Shown piece after piece: positions 27,992 through 39,442 of a stretch of DNA of 64,000 nucleotides; position 1 is the stretch's first letter; the number at the start of each line of letters is the position of its first letter. The notes beneath the pieces are model-generated. The model was not told where the DNA came from and made no database searches. It worked only from the letters and a program-made list of their open reading frames with translations. The stretch is from assembly GCA_025917655.1 (NCBI GenBank), contig CP084617.1, forward strand, positions 186,001 to 250,000. Direction: 5' to 3'. This DNA is from Chlorella sorokiniana (Eukaryota > Chlorophyta > Trebouxiophyceae > Chlorellales > Chlorellaceae). The position numbers and the translations under genes are program-made.

Positions 27992-30900
27992 ATGTCTCTT
28001 GGCAGCCCCCGCAGTGTGCTTGCACGCGCCAGCTCCGATGCCGACGGCCAGGGGCTGACAGCAGTGGTGCTGGGCGCGGGCATAGCAGGGTTGTGCTCCG
28101 CCCACGTCCTCTGCCGGCACTTTGAGCGCGTTGTCCTGGTCGAAGGCGATGTCGTGGCACCCCGACACCTAACGAGGGCGAAAACCGCGCGGAGACCATC
28201 ATGCAGGTGGGTGCCGCCCAAGAGGTTGCTGCCGGGCGCGCCGGCGGGACCGACGCCGCCGCCGCCCTGGCACCTCAATGCAGGTGGCCAAGCAACGGCG
28301 TGGCATACCCCAGCTGCCCCACCCGCACACCCTCGCCATGGGAGGGCTGGAGGCCTTGGAGGCGATGCTGCCGGGCTTTCAGGCGGAGGCAAGCCGGGAG
28401 TGTGTGTGTGTGTGTGGGGGGTGTCTGATCTTGTACTGGCGCTTCATCACATCTTGTGCACACACCGCTGTATAGGTCTGTCGCCCGCCCCATAACAAAG
28501 CCTGTTCCCATCCCCGCAGCTTGTGCGCCGCGGCGGCGTGCCTCTGGACCTCTGCCGCGATTTCCGCTTCTTTGACTTTGGGGCCACCTACGTGAGGTGC
28601 AGCGACAGCGCCCTCAAGGTGAGCACCAGCGGCGGCGGCGGCGGCTCGTGCCAGCTGCTGCGCCTTGAAAGTCGGCGCGTGCTGCTCTCAAACCGCCAGC
28701 CTCCGGCGCGCGTGCACAGTGCTCAGCCCTGTAACAAGGGTAGAGTCCCCCAGCACACACAGCCACACGCCATGAAGGCATGCACCCAACCACGCCGCCA
28801 CCGGCACCGCCACCCGAGGTGCCCCTGTCACCGCATGCCGCCTCCTTCGTCACTGCGCGGCTTCTCGCCTGCCTGGCCCGCTTGCATGCAGAGCGTGGGC
28901 GCCTCCCGCGCTCTCATCCAGGAGACCATCCAGGCCGAGGTGCTGCGCCGCAACGCGGGCCGCCTGTCGCTGCGCGACGGCTGCCGCGCGGCGGGGCTGC
29001 TGTGGAACGCGGACAAGACGGAGGTGGAGGGTGGGCAGCGCTGCCTGCCACGTGCCGGTGCATCACCGGGCATGCACTCGCTTGCTTGCTTGCATGCACA
29101 TGGCAGGAGGGGAGGGCGGGAGCGGTTGTGGCCACAGGGGGAGCAGCCGCCTGCAGGTTGCGTGTGACCTGCTGCAGCCAACTGCACACCCACCCAGCCC
29201 TGAGTTTGTCACCGCCGCCGCCCCCCCACCCCCTCCTTCTCCCAGGCCTGGAGCTGCGCAGTGGCGAGCTGCTGGCTGCCGACCTTGTGGTGGTGGCGGG
29301 CGGCCGCCACGCTCTGCTGCCCCAGGCACGCGCTGCGCACATGCGTACTGGGCTGTGCTCGTTCCCCTGCCCCCCTTGCGCACGCTAGAATGCGCCACTA
29401 TCGTCCCCCTCCTGTCCCCACATTGCCCTTGCGTCTTCACGCGATGCATGCTCACAGCCCTCCCAATGCCGCCATTACGCGCAGTGGCTGGCGGCGGCGG
29501 GGCACCCTGTGCCCCCACGCTCAAAGTGGACGCCCAGCTGGCCTACGTGGGACGCATGTACAAGATTCCGGCGGGCTGGGATGGACAGCAGGTGGGACGG
29601 GGCTGCCAGCATTGACACAACCCGGTGCTGGCGGCGGCGAGGGTGGCAGCTGCCTGCTGCACAGCAGGCAGGCTGCGGCAGCAGGGCCCTGGTCACATAG
29701 CAGTGTCCGGCCAGCTTCCGCCCTCTGCTTCCTGCCCCGTGGCGCCCGCCATCAGCTTGATGGGTGAGTGAAAAGAAGTGACAACTTGTCTGCCCCAGCG
29801 TCCCGTCGTGCCCCGCAGCAGTGGCTGGGCTCCATCTGCTTCGGCCGCCCCAGCGGGGTGCGTGGAGCGGGCATGGTGCCAGTGGAGGGAGGGCTGTGGC
29901 AGGTGGGCTGCCACAGGGTTGCTTGGAGGTGCCACGCGGGGGCTGCTTGGGCCCGGAAGCACTGCCGCTCCCGCCACAGCTTGAGTTTCTCCTCCGCTGC
30001 TGCACGGAAGCTGCCGCCGGCCGCCTCGCCGCAACCGTGCCGTGCACTGCAAGTCACTTCAGCCTCGCTCCCTCAGCCCCGCTCCACCCCCGCTGCATGT
30101 CCCCCTGCTTTGCGACGCGACACACCCCCACCGCCAGCCACCCCTTCCCCCGTGTGCGAGCGCAGATGGTGGTTTTTCTTACGGCGGCGTGCGTGCCGCC
30201 GCTGGAGGACGACGCCTTTGTCGACTTCTTGCGCACTCTGCCGGATGATGCCATCTACCGGGCCCTTCAGGGCGCAGAGCCGGTCACGCCACGTGCGCCG
30301 CCGCGGGGGCAGCCTTTTGAAGCCGCGGCAGATGCCCAGGGGCTGTGTTGGGTTGGCGCTGTAGGGCTGACGGCCCAGCGGCGTCGGCCTGACGCCATCA
30401 GATAGCTGCCGTTTCCGTCTTTCGCTGTGCCGCCCTGGCAGCGTGCGCCGCTTCAACCATGCAAAAAGCGCCGCGCTGCCCTGCCGCCTGCAGTGGACAA
30501 GTACGGCGGCGCCTTCAACGTGCAGCGCCTGTGGGAGGCGGTGCCGCCGCCGCCCGGCCTGCTGGCCATCGGCGACTGCGTGCAGGCCCTGAACCCGGTG
30601 GGGAGCCGCCGCTGGACCCTCTCGGACACGTGTGCATGTGCTGCTGCCTGGCCGACCGGTCGCCTGCCTGAAGGACGGCGGAGTGGCTCAATTGCTCGTC
30701 TGTCAAGCTGGTCGGTCGACGCAAGGGGCGCATCCAAGGACGCAAAGGAGGCAGCGGCCCCTCCTCTTCCCCCATCAGCGGCTTCAACCCTCCCTTTTCA
30801 TGCATCCCTCCCACCTACTCCCTCAGGTCTACGCGCAAGGCATGAGTGTGGCGGCAAAGAGCGCCGAGTGCCTGGCGCGCGTGCTGCAGGCCGCGCTGCC

Positions 30901-31931
30901 GCCGGGGCGGCGCCGGGGCGCGCCATGCCGCCGCCCGCGCCCTGGGCCCCTCCTTCCAGAAGCAGCTGGCGGGGGTGGTGGCCCCCGCTTGGATGATGGC
31001 CACCTCAGAGGACCAGAGGTGGGTGTGAGGGTTTGGGTGGGTGGCGCCAGACGTGTGGGGTGGGGGGGGGGGGGGGTGCGTGGCAGGTACCGGGCAGCAG
31101 CTGGCATCCTCACATGTGTGCACAGCGCGCTGCCTGCCTACAGCCCCGTCCCTCCTGCCGCCCACTTCGGAGGCTGCCCCTGCCCCCCACCCCCCGCCTC
31201 CCTTGCACCGGCGCTGTAGGTACCCGGGTACCCGGGTGCAGGGTGTGGCCAAGCCGCCGCGCCTGCTCTGCCTCTACATCGACGCGCTGTGCAAGGCGTG
31301 CCACCACAGCACGCAGGTGCGCCTGCAGCGGCAGATCCGGGTCTGCACCTCCGCCGCTGAAGCCGCCAGGAGGGCCAGCTGGCGGCCTGCCACCCGCCGC
31401 TTGCCGCCCGGTTGGCCGTCCCGGGAGGTCCTGTTGGCGCTGAATCCGCAGCAGCGCAAGCCCCTGACTCTGCCCGTCAGATGGTCTGCCCCCCCCCCCC
31501 ACCCCCAACACAACAAACCCACCACCACCTCCGCCGCCGTCGCCGCAGGTGATGGTTACTTTCTTCCAAGTGGCACACTTGGTTCGCCCGCCCACACACC
31601 TCTTCCGGCCCAGCATGCTGGCCGCTGTGAGTGCTTCGCTTGCGTGCATGCGTGCCTGTGCCTGTGTGCTGCGGTGCCTTTGTGCCTGGGGTGTGCGGGG
31701 TGGGAAGCGAGCAAGTCGAGTGCGCAGCACACCGGCGGGCCACGCTGCTGGCGGCAGGCGGCTGGGACCGCCGCACGTCGGCGGCATCCTTCAGGCGCCG
31801 AAGCGCTTTCTACCTCGCGTTCTATCGGCCACCATGTGCCGCAGGGCCTGTGGCAGATGCTGGCGGATGCTGTCTGTGCCGCGTGGCCGGCCAGGCAGCA
31901 AGGCGGTGAGGAGGGGCTGAAGGCGGAATGA
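27992..31931 (+). CDS. FAD-binding monooxygenase-like oxidoreductase
   Basis: The ATG at 27992 opens MSLGSPRSVLARASSDADG, followed by the Rossmann FAD motif VVLGAGIAGLCSAHVL and an acidic strand end (VVLVEGD). The PHTLAMGGLEALEAMLPGF segment (from 28320) matches the substrate-side motif of group A flavin monooxygenases. The second FAD motif is GLLAIGDCVQALNPVYAQGM, split by an intron between 30600 and 30828. The C-terminal part reads WMMATSEDQRWRYPGT and VTFFQVAHLVRPPTHLF, as in bacterial FAD-dependent oxidoreductases of the UbiH-like superfamily. The stop is at 31931. The N-terminus could be a weak organelle signal. The substrate is unknown. One-base frame breaks occur near 28170, 30480 and 30910. 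Confidence 0.8.
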
Positions 31932-32676
31932 GGCGCTGGTGGCAGCAACGGTGTGAATGCTTTGCGATTGCTGGGTTTCCATGCGGGTATGGATGTGTTG
32001 CTTGCGAAATGTTGCATTGCATGCCTGTGTGCGCTCGCTGTGAAAGAGCTGTGAGAGGCTTGCAGGCCCGCTGCGCCCCCCAGTGGTAATTGTGACCATC
32101 CGGGTCTCGCGGCGGGGCCGTCTCAATGGTAGCTATTGTCATCGCTCAAATGACAGATTACCAAAGCAGAAGCGGGCAAACCGTGGTGAAGTTCGGGGGC
32201 CGCCCCGGTCTAGAACAGGTTGTCTTTGCCGCCGCCCTGAGGAGTCTAGGTTGCGCTTATGCGACATCAAAGCTCGAAACAGTGCCAGAAGTTCATCGAC
32301 GACCAGCCACAAAGCGTTGGGTCATGCGGCGCATCACCCAGCATGGCACTGCCTCCTTCCGCTCTTCGACAGCTCAAAAACAGCACTTGCGTCCATAGCA
32401 TCAACCCAAAACCTTTATCTGAAGACGCGAAGGCCAGCAGGCCGTGAGACCCAACACTGCAAGCGACCGCTCGCGATTTTCGGCGAGTAAAGCCCGTCTG
32501 GTCCACTCCCTCCCGCGCTATAGTCGCCCGATAAGGTCCGTGTAGGTTGCCGCGAGGTGCAAGCGAGTGCAGGGCACGCGTAGTCATTTCTTGGGGCACG
32601 TCCTCTCCGCTGCTTCCGGCCGCTTGCTCGCAGCTTGCCCTTGTCCCACACTCCGACGCATGGCACCGCAGGCAGC
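31932..32676. other. Intergenic, no recognisable gene
   Basis: The stretch between the monooxygenase stop and the first EF-hand/Kazal gene has lower GC content and no conserved protein on either strand. It probably holds the 3' untranslated region and the promoter of the downstream gene. Confidence 0.45.
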
Positions 32677-34707
32677 ATGGGACAAGATGAAGGCCCGCGG
32701 CAGCAAGCGGCTGCCGGCGGCGACGACGACGGCAGCAAGCCACTGGGCATCTCCTTCTGCGGCGGCCGATGGGTGACGAGAGGGGAGGGCCAGCCCGCTG
32801 TGCAGCTCGCGGCTGGCTCGCCTCTGCAGCAGGTGCCCGAGTTCGGGGCACGCGTGCCGCCCAACCCCTTTCTGGAGCGCGCCGACACGATGGACGCGTT
32901 CAGCAAGAGCGCCGTTCTGGAGCGCTCCCCAGCACCCCAAGCATGAGCCGCCTGCCGGGCATGGCCAGCGGCGACAAGGAGCGCAACCCCAGCATGTGGC
33001 GCATGAGCGGCATTGCAGGTGCGGCCACCCTGGGGCCGCTGCTGCACCAGGCGCACCCCCGGTCGGCTGGGGGCGCAGCCATCGATGTGCCCGCTCCTGG
33101 CGCTCGGCACCCTACTAGGCTCACCCTTCCCCATGCCCAGCCTGTCCCACCCCCATGCCCACGTCTGTCGCTGCTGTCCAGTCTGGCTGGCTGCCCGCGG
33201 CGGGCACGTCACCTCCAAGGCACCTGTCTGCTCACTCGCCGCCTGTACGCCGCTGCCCCCATTCCGCAGTGGGCGACCTCTTCCAGATCACAACGGACCC
33301 CAAGGTGCAGCGGCGCGTGATGAAGGCCGATAGCAACAACGACGGCCGCATCTCGCGCAAAGACATCCTCAAGGTCATGCAGAACGAGGCGACAGGTGGG
33401 AGGGGCGGGAGGGCTAGGGGGAGGCGTTGCGCAAGGGGCCAGCACACCCGCCACACACAGGGGCTGGGCCTGCTGCCGGCTTTACAAGTCCTCCTGTGCC
33501 AGGCAAACCTCGCCTACGGTTCTGTTTGTTTGGACCCCATCAGCGACCTTGCCATGCTAGACAGCCCGCCGGCACACCCCCGCCAGCACGCTGCCCCTGC
33601 GCCATGCCTCTTTGAAGTCTGCCTCACGTGTTGTGTTGCCCGTGCTGCTGCCGCCCTCCCCCTGCCCCCTGCAGCCAAGCAGAAGCTGAAGTGGGGCCTG
33701 ATCGCCGGCTCCATCCTGCTGGCCTTCTGCCTGCTGATGCTGGCCGCCAACGCCGCCCTCACCTACGCCGTGGTGGCCATGAGCAAGGACACCAGCGTGC
33801 AGGCGGGGGCGTGATGACGGCGCGCGCCAGCGGGGAGGTGGTGGGCACGGCGCAGGCGGCTGAGCTGGCGGATGTGCTGTACGCGTACCTCACCCCCGCC
33901 GACCAAGCCTCCGCCCTCCTCAACCTCAAGTCCCTGCTGGTCGTCACCAACAGCTCGGTGTCGGCGTTCCAGGTGCTGTCGGCGCACCTGGTGCCGGGGC
34001 AGCGGCTGGAGTTTGTGGTGGCGGCGCCAGCTGGCGCTGATGCGGCAAACGGCGGCGCCGCCGTGGAGATGATGAGCATCGTGGTCGACGAGGCCGGCGT
34101 GCACGAGGTGCGCGGCGGCGGCGCCGACGGCCAGGCGGGCGGCAACCGGCGGCGGCTGCTGGCGGCGGGCGGCGCCGCCGCCGCTGGCGGCAGCGTGCTG
34201 GGCCAGCTGGTGTCCAGCGCTCAGGCGACGGCGGCCCCCAGCAGCCTGGGCTGTGCCCCCGGCCCCCTCTGCGGCTACGGTGAGCTCGCAGCCTGCCTGC
34301 TGCCCCCTGGCTTGCCCTCCACTGCCTGCCTCCAGCGCATCACCTCGCTGCCGCACTCTGCGCCGCCCCCTCGCCTTCTCCCTGCTCACCTGCCCTCCGC
34401 CCCCTGCCCGCCTGCAGACGGCAAGCTGTACGCCAACACCTGCGCGGCCAAGGCAGCCGGCACCTCCATCCGCTGCTTCAACTGCGCCAGCGGCAGCCCC
34501 GCAAAGTGCCCCGCCGCCACCAACGGCAGCCGCCCGAACGGCCTGCCCGGCAACCTCTCCTGGCATGGTGAGGGGTATGTGCGAACCCCTGGCCCAGGCA
34601 GCGGTGGCGGCGGCAGCCCACCATCCAGGGGCCCGGCCAGCAACCTCGGCGCCATGAAAGCCAGGCCGCCGCCGCCGTCCAAGGTGCGGCGTCCGCAGCG
34701 CAACTGA
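32677..34707 (+). CDS. EF-hand / membrane / Kazal-like protein, copy A
   Basis: This predicted membrane protein starts at an ATG at 32677 (MGQDEGPRQQAAAGGDDDG) with a polar N-terminus. An exon near 33270-33395 carries one canonical EF-hand loop, DSNNDGRISRKD, with Ca2+-ligand residues at positions 1, 3, 5 and 12. The next exon (33675-) has one strong membrane helix, ILLAFCLLMLAANAALTYAV. After it comes a region with NSSVSAFQVLSAHLVPGQ and a C-terminal Kazal-type module, CGYDGKLYANTCAAKAAGTS, then a Gly/Pro-rich tail ending at 34707. Two one-base frame breaks are seen, near 32925 and at 33812; the second, followed by TGATGA, is shared with copy B. By topology it could sense Ca2+ on one face and inhibit a protease on the other, but this is inference. 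I know no named family with this architecture. Confidence 0.75.
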
Positions 34708-36160
34708 CGGCGCTGGCACGAGGTTTTTAGATACAGGCCAGGCAAACCATCTCTGCAGTGCACAATATTTTCCTTGCAAAGCACGTTCTGCCTCTGCAGC
34801 AGTGCCCACCCTGACCCCGCACCCCTCTCGACCAATCATCTGTTCCCGCCCACCCTGAATCCGCCCTCACCTTTGGCCCACGCATGCCTGCACGCATGCC
34901 CCCACCAGCTTGCACTGCGCACCCCCGCCGACCCACTGAATGCCAGCCATGCAGCACGCTCCTGGTCTCCTGTGCGCCGAGGCGGTGCTCACAAGCCCTC
35001 TTCTATGTATTCTTTTGCTGCACTCTCCTGCTGCCCGCGCCCCAATTTTTGCCCGTCCCCTGCCCTGCGTGTTCGTGTCCCTGGTTGTTGGTGGCCCCCG
35101 CCTCCCCTCCACACTGTGTGCTCGCCTCTCAGCCTGCGTGCAGCCTGCCTGAGGCTGGCGCATCTGCTAGCTGCATACCTGAAAACGCTGCCACCGCCGT
35201 TGCTCGTGCCATCACCCTCTTTCTACATAACGAATCCAACCCTGGACAATGCCTTGGCAGCGCCTCCATTGAGGTCAAACCCAATTCACAATTGTTTCAT
35301 GTAACACTACCCTCAATGCACCCACGTACGCTCCACAGCTGATTATGAGCCGGCGCAGTGGTGGTGGTAGCACAAGCCGAGGAGCTCTGATATCGCGTGC
35401 TGCACTGTTGTCAGGCCCCAAGATAGCTCGTCTCGATCGTACAGAATGTTGCAGTACTGCACACGATCACTGCATAAAATGTGCGGCCTGCCGAGGACTC
35501 TTGCAGAAACATGCCAGGCAGACCCAGAGGTGACCTACATCAGACCCGGCGCTGGTGCGGCGGCACTGCTGCCAGGGAGAAGACGCTTCTGAGATCCATC
35601 AAGGGCAAATTCGACTTCAGAACATTATGTGCGCCCGAGACCTAAAGTAGCAGCGGGCAATGCCCTCAAAAGGTCGCTCCTGGGAGGCGGGCCCATGCAC
35701 ACCAAACATGGCTCGGGTTGCGCCTGGTACTATGACATATGCCTACATGGAAATGCGTCAAAGCTAGCTTCGGCCTCCACTGGTGCCCTGCTGAGCAAAC
35801 TTGCCTCCCCTCTTTCCTCCGACATCCGGAGCTTTTTGTGGCGATTTGCTCCACTTAGCGTTCCTGCACTCACGCCTGCTTCTTTGTAGCGCCCCCGGAG
35901 GGTGGTTCAATCATTATGCGCTCACCGTGAGCGAGAACATCGGTTGAAAGGCGACGCAACGCTGTGGAGCAGTCGGATCGTCGGAAGGGCATTGTTCGGG
36001 CGTCGCTGTCCAGCGTCTGTTGCCCTAAAGGTGATTCGACTTTTTGACGGCGATTCCGCTGCCCTGAAAGACCCCTCTCCCCACCTCCCCCTTCGCGCTG
36101 CGCAAGTCCTTCGCGCCCTGAGCCCTGCAGCGACCTCGTTCCTGCCCCTCCGCAGATCTC
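34708..36160. other. Spacer between tandem paralogues, 1.45 kb
   Basis: No conserved protein is seen on either strand. Composition drops towards AT in 35150-35900 and the open frames look accidental. It should contain the 3' untranslated region of copy A and the promoter of copy B. Copy B may also have a 5' exon here, because its first recognised exon is preceded by a CAG acceptor at about 36155. Confidence 0.45.
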
Positions 36161-38842
36161 ATGGTGGGGGAGCCGCCCCTGGGGGACAGCCCCACCAGCC
36201 CCATCGACATCCTGGTGGCGGCCACCGCCAGCCGCCGCCTCAGCCTGGGGGCGGTCGGGCCTGGCGATCGAGCGAGCGAGCACCCGGCTGGGCCACGTGC
36301 CGGAGGACAGCGTGGCCCCCGACGGAGACACGCTGCCCAACACGCCTGCAGTCGACCGCTCCGTCAGCGGCGCAGAAGCGTTTTTCAAGGGCGGCGTGCT
36401 GGCGTCGCCGCACGCGTCGTTCCGGGCGGCATAGGCGGCGAGCGCATGCTGAGCGGCGTGGCACGTGAGGCTCTGGCCCTTCGTTTCCCAAGCCTGCTTT
36501 GTGCTGAGGCATCGATGGTCGGACCCCCTGCAGTCTTAGCCTGTCAATGCTGCACCCAGGCTGCTGCCGGGATCGGCCACTTCGCGCCAGCCGGCCCCCT
36601 CCCGCATGTGCCCCATCGGCAGCAGTGTGACTCCTTACCCTCTCCCCCCTTCCCCCTGCAGTGCCCGACCTGTTCCTCCTCACCAGCGATCCGCTGCTGC
36701 AGCAGCGGGTGGCCAAAGCGGACGTCGGCAACAAGGGCGCATCTCGCGCAGAGACATCCTGGATGCCTTGCAGCGCGAGGCCAGCGGTGGGCAGGGGCGG
36801 CTGGGAGCGGAAGGGGGCGGTTGCGGTTGTGTTGGGGGTACTGGGGGCCTGCCACAGGGCGTCACGGCTGGTCTCGGCCAGGGCGCGCCCCCTCGGCAGG
36901 CTCCGGGGCTGGACCGGGGTTTGGGATTGTGCGGGCAGGCCGCATGCAGCCCCGGCTCAAGCGCCCCTCGTGCACTGCCCTCCCCCTGCCCCCTGCAGCC
37001 AAGCAGAAGCTGCGGCGCGGCCTGGTGGCCGGCTCCATCCTGCTGGCCTTCTGCCTGCTGATGCTGGCCGCCAACGCCGCCCTCACCTACGCCGTGGTGG
37101 CCATGAGCAAGGACACCAGCGTGCAGGCGGGGGCGTGATGACGGCGCGCGCCAGCGGGAGGTCGTCGGTGCGTCGGCCGCCAGTACGCTTGCGCTCGGCT
37201 GGCCGCTGGCAGCCCTCCGCCTCTCGCCTGCAGCCGCTCTTGGCTGCCCGTCGCTGCGCTGAGCAGCCGCCGGCGTGCCCTGCCGTCTGGCGCCGTGCCC
37301 GAGATTGGCTCACGCGCCCGCCCCCGCTCCCTGGCCCCCTCGCCCTCACCCGCAGGCACCGGCGAGGCTGCTGAAACGGCAGACCTCCTGTTTGCCTACC
37401 GCACGCCGCCGGAGCAGGCGGCCGCGCTGCTCAGCCTGCAGACGCTCCTGGTAACCGGAGCACCCGCGGCCGACAACAGCAGCGGTGGGAGCGGCGGCGG
37501 CGGCGGCGGCGGCGGCGGGAAGGGGTGTCGATCTACCGGGTGCTGTCGGCGCACCTGGTGCCGGGGCAGCGGCTGGAGTTTGTGGTGGCGGCGCCAGCTG
37601 GCGCTGACGCGGCAGATGCCGGCAGCTTCCCTGCAGCTTCCTACGCCTCCGTCACTGACCTGGCCCGCATCGTGATCGACGAGGAGGGGGTGCACGGTGC
37701 GCGGCGGCGGCGACGCGCGGCGGCGGCGGGCGGCGGCGGGCGCCGCCGCCTGCTGGCGTCGCAAGGCCAGCAGGCGGGCGGCGTGCAGGGGCGGCTCGCC
37801 GCCACCGCGGCTCGCGACTGCGGTGAGAGCGCCTGCCTGCTGCCTGCCGCAAAACCCCTCTCATCGGCTCTTATTTTTCGCCGCGGGTGGCAGGAGCCGT
37901 CTCTGCCGAGAGCGCTGCCCCTGCTGCCTTTGCTGCTGTGCCCAAGCCTGCCCGCCGCCCTCCGCCGCCGCCGCCTCCCCTTCCCCTGCAGCGGCATCCC
38001 CTGGCACCTGCAGCGCAGCCGCATCGAGCCTCGGCTGCCCGGCGGTGCCCACCTGCGGCTACGGTGAGGCCCCTGGGTGGATGCGGAGACAATTCCATTT
38101 TTGTGCTGGACGCTGAGCGCTGTGCTGGCTCCTGGCCCCCGCCTGAGTTGCTTGCGTGGCCCACGCGGTGTGTGATGCTTGCCCGCAGCCCTGCTCGCCC
38201 AATTTTCGCGTTTTTGAGGATGCGCTGCTCTCTGCTGTCTGCCTGCCTCAACTCAGATGGGCGCTACTACGCGGCCACCTGCCTCGTCGCCCGAGGCCGC
38301 ACGTCGGTCAAGTGCACCAACTGCGGCGGCACCGACGCGGCGTGCGCCGCCGCGCAGCCCACCCGCCCCCCAGCCGGGGACCCTAGTCGCCGACGGCGCA
38401 GGCTTCGTGCGCACGCCGCCCCGGCCGGTGCCGGCGGCCAGTCGGCGGGCGTCGCCGGCGGGCTGCCGGGCTCTGGCGGCAGCGGCGGATCCAACGGCTG
38501 CCCCCTGGCTACCCAGCCAACCTGGCGTGTGATGGGCCCGGCTTCCTGCGCGGTCCCCCGCCTGCAGCCCCCTGGCGGCGGCAACGGGGATGCCGACCCC
38601 GCAGATTCGGGCGGCGGCGGCAGCGGCAAGCGGCCGCCGCCACCACCCTCCCCACGCCCGCCCACGCCCCGCCCCAAGCCAAAGCCCCCGCTCCCAGGCC
38701 GCCCTCCCCTCGGCCTCGGCCGCCGCCGCCACGCCCGCGGCCCCGGCCGCCGCCGCCGCGCCCCCGCCCGCGGCCGCCGCCGCCGCGGCCCAAGCCGGCT
38801 GCGAAGAAGCCCCCTCCACCAAAGAAGAAGGCCGCTGGGTAG
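36161..38842 (+). CDS. EF-hand-like / membrane / Kazal-like protein, copy B
   Basis: Copy B is the tandem paralogue of copy A, with the same exon order. The N-terminal exon has GEPPLGDSPTSPIDILVAAT. The EF-hand exon (36661-36785) reads KADVGNKG then ISRRDILDAL: the loop keeps D1 and D12 but has Gly and Lys at ligand positions 3 and 5, so Ca2+ binding is doubtful. The membrane helix is identical to that of A. The following region has VLSAHLVPGQRLEFVVAAP and the Kazal-like module is CGYSDGRYYAATCLVARG. Unlike A, the protein ends in a long basic proline-rich tail with three RPRPPPP units and KKPPPPKKKAAG, stop at 38842. This resembles algal wall hydroxyproline-rich proteins. Frame breaks include the one shared with A (37138). 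The start is uncertain. Confidence 0.7.
38705..38842 (+). repeat. Arg-Pro-rich tandem coding repeat at the C-terminus of copy B
   Basis: In the frame that ends at the stop at 38842, the codons give three successive RPRPPPP units followed by RPKPAAKK and KKPPPPKKKAAG. Codon choice is almost wholly CCN/CGN. The preceding RPPTPRPKPKPPLPG stretch reads one frame away. Confidence 0.75.
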
Positions 38843-39442
38843 CCTGCTTTGAGCGCCTCCAGCATGTATCCACACACCTTTTATGCTCAAAGAAACCAGC
38901 GACCAGCCACGCTGCCGATTTGATCTCCCGCACGCCATGCGCCTCCCGCCTTGCGTGTTTGCCCACGGCGCTGGCCACTCCCTTTCTTCTTGCTGGCTGC
39001 CAGGCTCAGAGCTGCACCGATGCTCCAGCCCCGCCCAAGCAACGCGCCAGCAAATTCCACCGCTCTGGCCTCCCCCTGAATCCGCAATGCGTGCTCTGGC
39101 GCGCCTGCAGCGCGCGGCGGGCTGAGGCCGCCCCTGCCTGAGTGCTGCTTACAGTGGCCCGTTCCAGGCCAACAAGCCCGAATCCCTTTCCGATGGATTA
39201 CAAACCCCTTCTATTTGCCACTCCAGTTTTGGTTCTTCTTTACAAACTTTTTTTACAGCAGCTGAGCAATGCAAAAGGTTCCGGCTGAAGGGCCAAAGCC
39301 GCATGCAGAAGCACGAGCATGCAGTTGTGCAGTGGAAAGGACCCACCAGGAGGAGGCGACGCGTGGCGCTGCCCCCCCGACACCCGACAGTCGGCACACA
39401 GCCCTGCAGGCCGAGTGTGGCAGGGCGCCAGCTCGCAGCGCT
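38843..39442. other. Convergent intergenic region
   Basis: The region lies between the 3' end of copy B (+) and the probable 3' end of a minus-strand gene. No conserved coding sequence is visible; it should hold two 3' untranslated regions. Confidence 0.4.

Noticed and set aside
34708-36160. A third, decayed EF-hand/Kazal copy between copies A and B
   Set aside because: No trace of the membrane helix, EF-hand or Kazal sequence is seen on either strand here.
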